From Roseivivax sp. GX 12232 (GTDB lineage Bacteria > Pseudomonadota > Alphaproteobacteria > Rhodobacterales > Rhodobacteraceae): DNA of 64,000 nt. The position numbers were made by a program, and so were the translations under genes. Within the stretch, counting starts at the first letter, position 1; each line of letters begins with the position of its first letter. The stretch lies in the NCBI RefSeq assembly GCF_021272185.1, contig NZ_JAJSEC010000001.1, forward strand, positions 496,001-560,000, read 5' to 3'. Under the pieces are notes generated by a model, which saw only the letters and a list, made by a program, of their open reading frames with translations, was not told the origin of the DNA and searched no databases. This document shows, piece by piece, positions 18,886 through 26,411 of this stretch.

Positions 18886-19607
18886 GGATCGCCATGTGGT
18901 CAGGCCCGCGCAACCTCTCGACGGCGCTGATGTATGCCTTCGCCGCGCGGGGCGATTGCGCGGCCTGGGACGAGCCCTTCTATGCCGCCTATCTGGCCCG
19001 GACCGGGCTGGCGCATCCCATGGCCGAGGAGATCCGCGCCGCGGGCCTCTTCGATCCCGCCGAGGTCGCCGCGGCGCTCCGGGCCGATCCGCCCGAGGGC
19101 CGTGCGCATGTCTACCAGAAGCACATGTGCCAGCACATGATCGCGGGCATGCCGCGCGACTGGATGGCGGATGTGACCAATGTCTTCCTGATCCGCCACC
19201 CCGCCCGGGTGCTGGCGAGCTTCGCCTCGAAATACGAGGCGGCGGGGCTCGAGGACATCGGCTTTCTGCAACAGGCCGAGCTCTTCGACGAGGTGGCAGA
19301 GCGCGAGGGCAAAGCGCCGATCGTGATCGATTCCAACGACATACGCGACGCGCCCGAAGCGATGCTGCGGGCGCTCTGCGCGGCGCTGAAGATCGAGTTT
19401 CATCAAGAGATGCTGCGTTGGCCCGCCGGGCCGAAACCCTATGACGGGGTCTGGGCGCCGGTCTGGTACAAGGCGGTGCATGGCTCGACGGGTTTCGCCG
19501 GGCGCGAGGGGCCGCTGCCCGAGCTCTCGGGCGCCTATGCCGCCACCGCCGAGGCCGCCCTGCCCGCCTACGAGAAGCTGAAGGCGCATCGGCTGCGGGC
19601 GGGCTGA
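18882..19607 (+). CDS. Sulfotransferase-like protein
   Basis: 241 residues starting MRIAMWSGPRNLSTALMY. The segment SGPRNLSTA is the phosphosulfate-binding loop seen in a distinct bacterial clade of sulfotransferase-like proteins. FLIRHPARVLASFASKY corresponds to the 3'-phosphate-binding motif (R..P....S). The substrate is unknown. Its ATG overlaps the aminotransferase stop (18882-18885). The pairing of these two families suggests a shared amine or amino-acid substrate, but this is inference. Confidence 0.75.
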   Translation: MRIAMWSGPRNLSTALMYAFAARGDCAAWDEPFYAAYLARTGLAHPMAEEIRAAGLFDPAEVAAALRADPPEGRAHVYQKHMCQHMIAGMPRDWMADVTNVFLIRHPARVLASFASKYEAAGLEDIGFLQQAELFDEVAEREGKAPIVIDSNDIRDAPEAMLRALCAALKIEFHQEMLRWPAGPKPYDGVWAPVWYKAVHGSTGFAGREGPLPELSGAYAATAEAALPAYEKLKAHRLRAG

Positions 19608-19671
19608 GCGCGGGGCGCCTTCGGACCGGGCGGCAAGCCTTTGAGTCCGGGTCGCTTTCCCGGCGCGGGCG

Positions 19672-20514
19672 CTAGAGCGCCGCGAAGCCCTTGCGCAGGA
19701 GCTCGGCCAGCGCCGCCGGCGGGCCCTGCTCGGCGCGTTCGGCGTAGAGGTTGATCTTCATGGTGCCGAGGTCCGGCAGCGCGCCCCCGGTCTCGATCCG
19801 CTCGAGCTGCGGCGGGGCATGCCCCTCGATCAGCGCCACGACGCCCAGGTCGGCGCTGACCGTGGCCTCGATCGAGCGGTCGCTGTCGCTGTCGATCACC
19901 TGGAACCAGGGAATGCCCGAGGCCTCCAGCGCGCGCACCACCGCCGGGCGGAAAGCGCAGATCCGCGCCTGGGCATAGGGCAAGGGCCGCTGCCGCCAGG
20001 CGCAGCCGCCCGGCGCGCCGTGCCAGGCCAGGGGCGCCACATGCAGCGTCTCGCCGCCGCGATGCGCCTCGGTCGTCAGGATCAGGTCGACCTCGTGCAG
20101 GGCAAATTTCTCCAGCAGAACCGCGGTATTGGCGGTCTCGAGCCGGACCTTCATGCGGGGGAAGGCGGCGGCGAAGCTCTGCAGCGCCCGCGGCACCACC
20201 GGGTACAGGATGTCCTCGGGCACGCCGAGCCGGATCTCGCCCTCCAGCGTGTCGTCGGTCAGGAGCGCGTAGATCTCGTCGTTCAGCGACACCATGCGCC
20301 GCGCATAGCCCAGGAGCTGCTCGCCCGAGGGGGTCAGCGCCACCCCGCGCCCCGAGCGTTCGAGCAGCGCCAGGCCCAGCATCTCCTCGAGCCGCTTGAG
20401 CTGCATGGAGACCGCCGATTGCGTCAGGTTGAGGATCTTCGCCGCGCGGGTCACCCCGCCGGTTTCGGCCACCGCGGCGAAGGAGCGCAGGGTGGTGACA
20501 TCGAGATTGCGCAT
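19672..20514 (-). CDS. LysR-family transcriptional regulator
   Basis: 280 residues with an N-terminal winged helix (about 5-62: LRSFAAVAETGGVTRAAKIL and LTQSAVSMQLKRLEEMLG) and a periplasmic-binding-protein-like effector domain (about 90-280). It is convergent with the aminotransferase/sulfotransferase operon and divergent from the DUF1127 gene 125 bp away. Either neighbour could be a target. The effector is unknown. Confidence 0.88.
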   Translation of the reverse strand: MRNLDVTTLRSFAAVAETGGVTRAAKILNLTQSAVSMQLKRLEEMLGLALLERSGRGVALTPSGEQLLGYARRMVSLNDEIYALLTDDTLEGEIRLGVPEDILYPVVPRALQSFAAAFPRMKVRLETANTAVLLEKFALHEVDLILTTEAHRGGETLHVAPLAWHGAPGGCAWRQRPLPYAQARICAFRPAVVRALEASGIPWFQVIDSDSDRSIEATVSADLGVVALIEGHAPPQLERIETGGALPDLGTMKINLYAERAEQGPPAALAELLRKGFAAL

Positions 20515-20639
20515 TCATCACGCTCCGTGATGGTGGGTGTCATAAACATTCGTTTCCATAATAGCGCCACGACCCGATATTCATCAACAGGAAAGATGCT
20601 TCACCCCGAAGGCATCACGCTTGATGAAGGATGAGGAAG

Positions 20640-20849
20640 ATGGCCCATATCGACCGCCTGAGCCTGCCCGCCCTGCCCCGCCCGGGGCTGCGGCGCCGCG
20701 TCACCGCCATGCTGGCGCTCGCCCGTCAGCGCCGCCAGCTCGCCCGGCTCGACGACGCCCGGCTGGCCGACCTCGGCCTCAGCCGCGCCGAGGCCGAGGC
20801 CGAAGCCGCCCGCGCGCCCTGGGACGCGCCCGATCACTGGCACGGCTGA
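20640..20849 (+). CDS. Small DUF1127 (YjiS-like) protein
   Basis: 69 residues. The C-terminal half, RQLARLDDARLADLGLSR followed by an acidic stretch and APWDAP, is the DUF1127 motif, an Arg/Leu-rich helix pair. Members of this family have been linked to RNA-related and nutrient responses in alphaproteobacteria. The ATG at 20640 is used; an in-frame ATG at 20631 would add three residues and has a closer GAAGG. Confidence 0.8.
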   Translation: MAHIDRLSLPALPRPGLRRRVTAMLALARQRRQLARLDDARLADLGLSRAEAEAEAARAPWDAPDHWHG

Positions 20850-21006
20850 GCGCCAAGGCTGAGCGCCTGTGCAGCCGCGCAAGATCCGTTCATTGTTTCC
20901 CTGTATGGCGCCCGGAAATTCTTGAAACCCGGGCGCCGAGTGCCGATATTTGGCAAGACTTCCGGTGGAGCGATCTGCCGGGCTCATGTTCAATTCGGAG
21001 GAATGA

Positions 21007-21750
21007 ATGGCTGAATACAGAACCGTTCGGACCGGCGCGGCCGCCGGTGCGCGTTCGGCTGAGATCGACGAGGGCCTGCGCGCTCACATGAACAAGGTCT
21101 ACGGCACCATGTCCGTGGGCATGTTCCTGACCTTCCTGGTGGCCTGGGCCGTGGGCTCCAGCCCCGAGCTCCTGGGCATCTTCCGCGATCCTCAGACCCT
21201 TCAGCCGAACATCCTCGGCTGGATCGTGATGTTCGCGCCGCTGCTGATGGTCTTCGGCTTCGGCGCGGCGATCAACCGGCTGTCGGCCGCCGGCGCGCAG
21301 ACGTTCTTCTACGTCTTCGCCGCGGTCATGGGCCTGTCGCTGTCCTGGATCTTCGTCGCCTTCACCGGCATCTCGATCGCCCAGGTCTTCCTGGTGACCT
21401 CGATCTCCTTCGCGGGCCTGTCGCTCTTCGGCTACACCACGAAGAAGGACCTTTCGGGCTGGGGCACCTTCCTGATGATGGGCGTGATCGGCCTCGTGGT
21501 GGCTTCGATCGTGAACATCTTCCTGCAGAGCCCGGCGATCTTCTTCGCCGTCTCGATCCTCGGCGTGCTGATCTTCGCGGGTCTGACCGCCTATGACACG
21601 CAGTCGATCAAGAACGAATACATCGAACATGCCCGCCACGGTGACCAGGAGTGGCTCGGCAAGTCGGCGATCATGGGCGCGCTGCGTCTCTATCTCGACT
21701 TCATCAACATGTTCATGTTCCTGCTGCAGCTCTTCGGCAATCGCGAGTAA
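21007..21750 (+). CDS. Bax inhibitor-1/YccA family membrane protein
   Basis: A 247-residue inner-membrane protein with about seven hydrophobic helices (from about residue 35 to 245) and the BI-1 landmark near the C-terminus, FAGLTAYDTQSIK. YccA-type members modulate FtsH proteolysis; others behave as Ca2+/H+ leak channels. CGGAGG at 20996-21001 sits 5 nt before the ATG. It is monocistronic, ending in the strong terminator at 21777-21804. Confidence 0.93.
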   Translation: MAEYRTVRTGAAAGARSAEIDEGLRAHMNKVYGTMSVGMFLTFLVAWAVGSSPELLGIFRDPQTLQPNILGWIVMFAPLLMVFGFGAAINRLSAAGAQTFFYVFAAVMGLSLSWIFVAFTGISIAQVFLVTSISFAGLSLFGYTTKKDLSGWGTFLMMGVIGLVVASIVNIFLQSPAIFFAVSILGVLIFAGLTAYDTQSIKNEYIEHARHGDQEWLGKSAIMGALRLYLDFINMFMFLLQLFGNRE

Positions 21751-21776
21751 GCGCGGGTTGTTCTTGGACTGATGGG

Positions 21777-21804
21777 AAGGCCGCCCTTCGGGGCGGCCTT
21801 TTTC
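21777..21804 (+). terminator. Intrinsic terminator of the BI-1/YccA gene
   Basis: Perfect 10-bp stem AAGGCCGCCC / GGGCGGCCTT with a TTCG tetraloop, followed by TTT and CGTTT on the plus strand, 26 bp after the stop codon. Confidence 0.92.
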
Positions 21805-22232
21805 GTTTGGGAGGGCTGGCGGGTACGGTGTGGTGGCCGAGGCGGGAGCAGGTCGCGGTGACCCTGGCGCGGCCCTTTGCGACGCCAAAGGTGCGCGACG
21901 CTCCCGCCCGACGCGCAACGACCCAACCCTGCCCCCTCCCACCCCACACAACAGAGGGCGCGCGCCGGACCGGGGGCCGGCGCTGCCGACCTCTGAGCCA
22001 TGCACTTTATCCCAACAAGGTCAGGGCTAGAGGCGATCTAAGCGCACCACTCCAAGGAGCGCCGGCCCAAGGGGCCGGTCCGGCGCGCGCCCGGCATCTT
22101 CGATGCTATTCGGGCGCAAGACGGGGCGGCTCACTGTGTTGGTGGTGAGGATCTGCTCAGAAGGAGTGGCGCGTGAAATGCGCCTCTCTCTCAAGCTTCA
22201 CGCGCAGACTACACCGCACCCCGAAGCCCCCC
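21805..22232. other. Non-coding gap between convergent genes, holding one 169-bp element
   Basis: About 430 bp between the yccA terminator and the GNAT gene. The first ~145 bp are GC-rich sequence without recognised features. The 169-bp structured repeat follows at 21952-22120, then ~110 bp of unassigned sequence. Open frames here encode low-complexity Arg/Gly/Pro peptides and are not credible genes. Confidence 0.6.
21952..22120 (+). repeat. 169-bp structured repeat, copy A
   Basis: Terminal inverted repeats of 18 bp are perfect: GGGCGCGCGCCGGACCGG (21956-21973) and its complement (22075-22092). The right side also contains a local hairpin CCGGCCC-AAG-GGGCCGG. A second hairpin GCATC-TTC-GATGC follows, before the conserved end GGGCGCAAG. 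Three further copies are at 47592, 55414 and 55731. There is no coding capacity. Confidence 0.9.
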
Positions 22233-22742
22233 TCACAACCGCGCCCGCATCGCCACGGCCGGCAGCTTCACCCCGCCCGGCAGCGGCACCGTCACCGGGC
22301 CCTGCCGCTCGAATCCCATGGCGGCGTAGAAGGGCTCGGCGTTCAGCGTCGAGACACAGGACAGCTCGCGCATCCCCTGCCCCTGGGCATGGCCGATGAT
22401 ATAGTCGAGAAGCCGCCGCCCGATGCCCTGGCGCTGGTAGTTGTGATGGGTCACCACGTGGCGCACATGACCGACGCCCGGCGTGCGCGCGCCGCGGCCG
22501 GGCGCCGCCTGGGTCCAGCCCCCGGCGCCGACCAGGAGCGCCCCGCGCAAGACCAGGAAAAACGAGCCCGACCGCAGCAGCTCGGGCTGCGCCCGCCCGA
22601 TCACCGGCAGCGCGCCGGCGCAGACCTCCTCGGAGTAGGTCCCGGCCAGAAGCACCGGGTAGGCGGTGGAAAACAGCCGGTCCACGGCGGGAAAGTCCGA
22701 GCCATGGGCCCGGCGGATCATCGGCGAATCAATCAACATCAT
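22233..22742 (-). CDS. GNAT-family N-acetyltransferase
   Basis: 169 residues. The acetyl-CoA-binding core reads VTHHNYQRQGIGRRLLDYII (about 107-126), with the Q/R-x-x-G-x-G/A pyrophosphate loop. The C-terminal NAEPFYAAMGFERQG matches motif B, where a new acetyl group is positioned. The acceptor is unknown. The start at 22742 (MMLIDSPMIRRA) fits the fold; the frame is open further upstream. It ends next to copy A of the structured repeat, convergent with yccA. Confidence 0.85.
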   Translation of the reverse strand: MMLIDSPMIRRAHGSDFPAVDRLFSTAYPVLLAGTYSEEVCAGALPVIGRAQPELLRSGSFFLVLRGALLVGAGGWTQAAPGRGARTPGVGHVRHVVTHHNYQRQGIGRRLLDYIIGHAQGQGMRELSCVSTLNAEPFYAAMGFERQGPVTVPLPGGVKLPAVAMRARL

Positions 22743-22799
22743 CAATCTGTCCGGAAATGTGGGGCGGCCAGAATAACCCGCGCCCCGGACCGCCCGCAC

Positions 22800-22832
22800 G
22801 AAAAACGCCGCCCCCCGGGGGGAGCGGCGTTC
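22800..22832 (-). terminator. Intrinsic terminator of rpmG
   Basis: On the minus strand, an AACGCCGC stem extended by C6/G6 folds back on GCGGCGTT and is followed by a T run (seen as AAAAA on the plus strand). It lies 23 bp after the rpmG stop. Confidence 0.85.
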
Positions 22833-22855
22833 CGGAACATCAAAAATCGGGCAGA

Positions 22856-23023
22856 TTACTTGATCTTGCCTTCCTTGTATTCGACGTGCTTGCGCGCGAC
22901 GGGATCGTATTTCTTGATCACCATCTTCTCGGTCATCGTGCGCGCGTTCTTCTTGGTCACGTAGAAGTGGCCGGTGCCTGCGGTCGAGTTCAGGCGGATC
23001 TTGATCGTCGTCGGCTTCGCCAT
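22856..23023 (-). CDS. rpmG: 50S ribosomal protein L33
   Basis: A 55-residue L33 of the large ribosomal subunit, beginning [38 protein letters not shown] and the C-terminal [18 protein letters not shown] match alphaproteobacterial L33. No zinc-binding cysteines are present, so this is the C-minus, zinc-independent form. A dedicated terminator follows. The RNase P RNA gene lies upstream on the same strand. Confidence 0.97.
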   Translation of the reverse strand: MAKPTTIKIRLNSTAGTGHFYVTKKNARTMTEKMVIKKYDPVARKHVEYKEGKIK

Positions 23024-23136
23024 CGTGTCGTCTCCTTCGGGCGGGCGCGCGGTGCCACGCACCCCCGTGAAATTCTTTGAGGCCCGCGTATTGCTCAAGA
23101 GGCCCGTCAAGTCAACCGGGCGGGCCCCGGAATCTC

Positions 23137-23544
23137 GCGCGGAGGGCCTGTAAGCCGGATTCTGTGCCAGGCGGGTCTCCCCGCCCGCGACGACCATTCA
23201 TCTGGGCCGGCCCTCGCGGACCGGCTCGTGCTGCCAACCCGGACCCCTCGGGCTGAAGCGGCCCTGCGGCGATATCCCCGAAAGGATCAGCCCGCGCGGG
23301 GTCCCTATGCGGCATTGCTCCCGGTGGGGCTTGCCATGCGGGTCCGGTTGCCCGGCCCCCGGTGGGCTCTTACCCCACCGTTTCACCCTGGCCGCCGGAC
23401 GCGCCGGCGGTGGTCTGTTCTCTGTGGCGCTTTCCGTCAGGTTGCCCTGCCCGGGCGTTACCCGGCACCGTCGCTTCAAGGAGTCCGGACTTTCCTCCCC
23501 GGCGGGGTCACCCCCGGCCGAGGCGGCCGTCCGGCCCTCCGCGC
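23137..23544 (-). ncRNA. rnpB: RNase P RNA (bacterial class A)
   Basis: The catalytic RNA of RNase P, which matures tRNA 5' ends. Read on the minus strand, the universally conserved GAGGAAAGTCCGGACTCC is present (complement near 23481-23498), and the RNA ends CCGGCTTACAGGCCCTCC. The terminal P1 helix is formed by GCGCGGAGGGCC (5', at 23533-23544) and GGCCCTCCGCGC (3', at 23137-23148), which fixes both ends and gives about 408 nt. Open frames in this interval are fortuitous. Confidence 0.95.
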
Positions 23545-23576
23545 GTCCCGGGCGATACGCCGGCCCGCGGCCCGCG

Positions 23577-24329
23577 TCAATCCGCGGCGCGCCGGCGCAG
23601 GATCAGGCTGCGAGCCATGAAGTCGCGCAGCGCCTCGGCCACGAGCTGCGGCGCCTCGAGCATGGGAAAATGCCCGGTGCCCGGGATCAGGCAAAGCTCG
23701 CCCACCGGCGCGAGCCCCGCCGTCACCTCGAGCCGCCGGGCGCGGATCAGCGGATCCTCGGTGCCCCCCAGCACCAGGATCGGCGCGAGGCAGCGGCGCA
23801 GCACCGCCTGCTGGTCGGGCCGGCGCTGCATGGCGCGCGACTGCGCCAGGAGCGTCTCGGCGCCCAGGACCTCGGCCATGCCCGAGAGGACCGCGCCGAG
23901 CCGCCCGCGCTCGGCCACCTCTGAGATCGCGCCCGCCGGGAACTCCCGCGTGACCCAATCGGCGATCCGCCCGGCGCGCAGCGCGATCATCCGCGCCTCG
24001 CGGGCGGCGGCCTCGGTCGGGGTCTCGGCAAAAGGCGCCGCGGCGATCAGCGCAATACGCGTGACCCGCGCCGGCAGCTGCCGCTGGATCTCGAGCGCCA
24101 CAGCACCACCAAGCCCATGGCCCACCAGCGCCACCCGCGGCGGCAGGCAGGGCAGGATGCGCTGCGCGATCTCCTCGACCCGGGCCGCGCCCTGCGGCAG
24201 CACCAGGCTCACCAGCCGGTCGAGCGCCAGCGCCTGCACCTGATGGGCAAAGACATGACCCGTCGCGCCATGGCCCGGAAGAAAGACCACGGTTTCCTCG
24301 GGCGCTGCGCTTTGAACACAAACCTGCAC
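23577..24329 (-). CDS. Alpha/beta-fold hydrolase
   Basis: About 250 residues of the alpha/beta hydrolase fold. VVFLPGHGATGHVF carries the oxyanion loop, VALVGHGLGGAVALEI has Gly at the nucleophile-elbow position (GHGLGG rather than GxSxG), LVLGGTEDPLI holds the acid, and PGTGHFPMLEAPQLV the His. The missing elbow serine suggests an altered or non-hydrolytic activity. No ATG fits the start of homology. A GTG at 24329 with AGCAGGG upstream is proposed; an ATG-initiated form from 24467 would overlap the divergent flavoprotein gene by 13 bp. Confidence 0.7.
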   Translation of the reverse strand: MQVCVQSAAPEETVVFLPGHGATGHVFAHQVQALALDRLVSLVLPQGAARVEEIAQRILPCLPPRVALVGHGLGGAVALEIQRQLPARVTRIALIAAAPFAETPTEAAAREARMIALRAGRIADWVTREFPAGAISEVAERGRLGAVLSGMAEVLGAETLLAQSRAMQRRPDQQAVLRRCLAPILVLGGTEDPLIRARRLEVTAGLAPVGELCLIPGTGHFPMLEAPQLVAEALRDFMARSLILRRRAAD

Positions 24330-24454
24330 AACGGGAACCCTGCTCGCGCGTCCATCCTGACGCTTGTCCCGAAAGTCTAGCAAAAGCCCCGAACCTGGGA
24401 AGCCGCGGCATCGGCGCGCTTGCGAATTGCCGCCGCCCGTGCTTTCCGCGCGAC

Positions 24455-25639
24455 ATGGAAGTGACAACGCTGATCCTCGGCGCCGGCGCGGCCGGCATGA
24501 TGTGCGCGGCCCATGCGGGCCCGGGCACGCTGGTCGTCGACCACGCCAAGGCCCCGGGCGAGAAGATCCGCATCTCCGGCGGCGGGCGCTGCAATTTCAC
24601 CAATCTCGACGTCCGCTTCGAGCGCTTCCTGGGCGGCAACCCGCATTTCCACAAGTCCGCCCTGTCGCGCTACACGCAGTGGGATTTCATCTCGCGGGTC
24701 TCCGAGGCCGGGATCGCCTGGCACGAGAAGACGCTGGGGCAGCTCTTCTGCGACGGCAGCGCCAAGGAAATCATCGCCATGCTGCGCGATGACATGGCGG
24801 CGGCGGGGGCCGAGCTCTGGCTTTCGACCAGGCTCACCGCGCTCGAGCATGCCGATGGGCGCTTCCGCGCCACCTTCGAGCGCGAGGGCGCGAGCCGCAC
24901 CGTGACCGCGCGGAACCTCGTGCTCGCGACCGGCGGCAAGTCGATCCCCAAGATGGGCGCCACCGGCCTTGCCTATGAGATCGCCGAGCGCTTCGGCCAT
25001 GTCCTGACCGAGACCCGCCCGGCGCTGGTGCCCCTGACCTTCCCCGACGGGCGCTTCAAGCCGATCTCCGGCGTCTCGACCCCGGCGCGCGCGAGCTGCA
25101 ACGGCACCAGCTTCGACGAGGCGCTTCTTTTCACCCATCGCGGGCTCTCGGGTCCGGCGGTGCTGCAGATCTCGAGCTACTGGCGCGAGGGCGAGAGCCT
25201 GGCCCTCGACCTCCTGCCCGAGACGCCCTTGGCGGAGCTTCTGTCGGAGAAGCGCCGCAGCAGCGGCAAGCGCCAGCTCACCACCGAGCTCGCCCATCAC
25301 CTGCCGCAGCGGCTGGTCGACCACCTCGCCGAGGAGATCGACCTCTCGGGCCGGCTCGGCGATCTTTCGGACGCACGCATCGCGACGCTCTGCCGGGCGC
25401 TTCAGCACTGGGAACTGCGCCCGGCGGGCTCCGAGGGCTACCGCACCGCCGAGGTGACCCTGGGCGGGGTCGCGACCGAGGGGGTCTCGTCGAAGACCAT
25501 GCAGTCCGAGCGCCTGCCCGGCCTCTACATCATCGGCGAGGCGCTGGACGTGACCGGCTGGCTCGGCGGCTACAACTTCCAATGGGCCTGGTCCTCGGGC
25601 TGGGCCGCGGGCCGCGCCATCGCCGGGCATGACGCCTAG
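24455..25639 (+). CDS. HI0933-family (BaiN/RdsA-like) flavoprotein
   Basis: A 394-residue NAD(P)/FAD-dependent oxidoreductase. ILGAGAAGMMCA (about 7-18) is the FAD dinucleotide fold. GEKIRISGGGRCNFTN (about 35-50) is the family signature. LVLATGGKSIPKMGATG (about 158-174) contacts FAD, and the C-terminal GEALDVTGWLGGYNFQWAWSSG closes the fold. Members occur throughout bacteria and mostly lack an assigned substrate. It is divergent from the alpha/beta hydrolase and 69 bp ahead of the next plus-strand gene. Confidence 0.88.
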   Translation: MEVTTLILGAGAAGMMCAAHAGPGTLVVDHAKAPGEKIRISGGGRCNFTNLDVRFERFLGGNPHFHKSALSRYTQWDFISRVSEAGIAWHEKTLGQLFCDGSAKEIIAMLRDDMAAAGAELWLSTRLTALEHADGRFRATFEREGASRTVTARNLVLATGGKSIPKMGATGLAYEIAERFGHVLTETRPALVPLTFPDGRFKPISGVSTPARASCNGTSFDEALLFTHRGLSGPAVLQISSYWREGESLALDLLPETPLAELLSEKRRSSGKRQLTTELAHHLPQRLVDHLAEEIDLSGRLGDLSDARIATLCRALQHWELRPAGSEGYRTAEVTLGGVATEGVSSKTMQSERLPGLYIIGEALDVTGWLGGYNFQWAWSSGWAAGRAIAGHDA

Positions 25640-25708
25640 GTAACAGCCCGGCGACAGCCGCGCAGAAGACGCTTGAAAACGTCATGCGATGGTTACAAAT
25701 CCGTCGTC

Positions 25709-26395
25709 ATGACCAAAGCCGCCAAGAAAAGCCTGCCGACCCGCATCACCCGCGCGATCCGCGCGCAGGTACCGCGCAAGACCGCGCGCGATCTCTGGAA
25801 CCGGCTGCGCTTCGGCGCGGGCGCGCCGCAGAGCGACGAATGCCTCTGGGTCGATCCGATGGCGGTGAACCACGTCTATTCCGGCGGCAAGACCTTTCCG
25901 CTCCGGCGCCACAACTCGGGCCAGGTGATCCCCGGCGACTGGGACCTCTCGCGCCTGCCCCTGCCCGAAAGCGACAAGGCGCTGTCCTGCCGGCTGCATT
26001 TCGTCGAGGGCGTGCCCTGGTCGGAGACCCCGATCTATCACCGCCTCAAGGCCGAGATCCTGGCGGGTGGCCGCCCCGACGGGCTGAAGGACCTCGACGC
26101 GCTCGACCGCCGCTACGCGCGGCTCGACAAGCTCTGGAGCTATGCCAAGCGCGAAGGGCTGCGCCCGCGTTCGGAGACGCCCGAGAGCTACCGCCGCGAA
26201 CACGGCGGGGTGCTGGTGCATATCGCGCGGGACGGCACGCTGATGCGTTCGGGCGGCGCGGCGCATCGCTTCGCCATCGCGCGGCTCTTGCAGCTGCCGA
26301 AGATCCCCGCGCAGATCGGCGCGATCCATCCCGGCGCCCTGGAAGCGGGCCACCTGGCGTCCCTGCGCCAACCGCCCGAGATGCCGCGCGGCTAA
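25709..26395 (+). CDS. Protein of unknown function with ParB-like HR-x-A motif
   Basis: 228 residues, not recognised as a named family. The N-terminus is basic (about 1-40: KKSLPTRITRAIRAQVPRK). The middle contains CLWVDPMAVNHVYSGG, and a C-terminal segment reads VHIARDGTLMRSGGAAHRFAIARLLQLPKIPAQIG. That last stretch resembles ParB/sulfiredoxin-like domains (G-x-HR-x-A-A...L-x-x-P), which is an inference from the motif only. The ATG at 25709 is used; a TTG at 25673 is the only earlier start. Convergent with murD. Confidence 0.55.
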   Translation: MTKAAKKSLPTRITRAIRAQVPRKTARDLWNRLRFGAGAPQSDECLWVDPMAVNHVYSGGKTFPLRRHNSGQVIPGDWDLSRLPLPESDKALSCRLHFVEGVPWSETPIYHRLKAEILAGGRPDGLKDLDALDRRYARLDKLWSYAKREGLRPRSETPESYRREHGGVLVHIARDGTLMRSGGAAHRFAIARLLQLPKIPAQIGAIHPGALEAGHLASLRQPPEMPRG

Positions 26396-26411
26396 GCCCG
26401 TCACGGCGGCG

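Noticed and set aside
21952-22120. Small proteins encoded by the 169-bp elements
   Set aside because: Frames containing GARRTGGRRC-type peptides recur only because the DNA repeats. Substitutions between copies fall in the centre without a codon pattern.
23228-24243. Protein-coding frames across the rnpB interval
   Set aside because: RNase P RNA conserved blocks and the P1 helix account for the sequence; the peptides are low-complexity.
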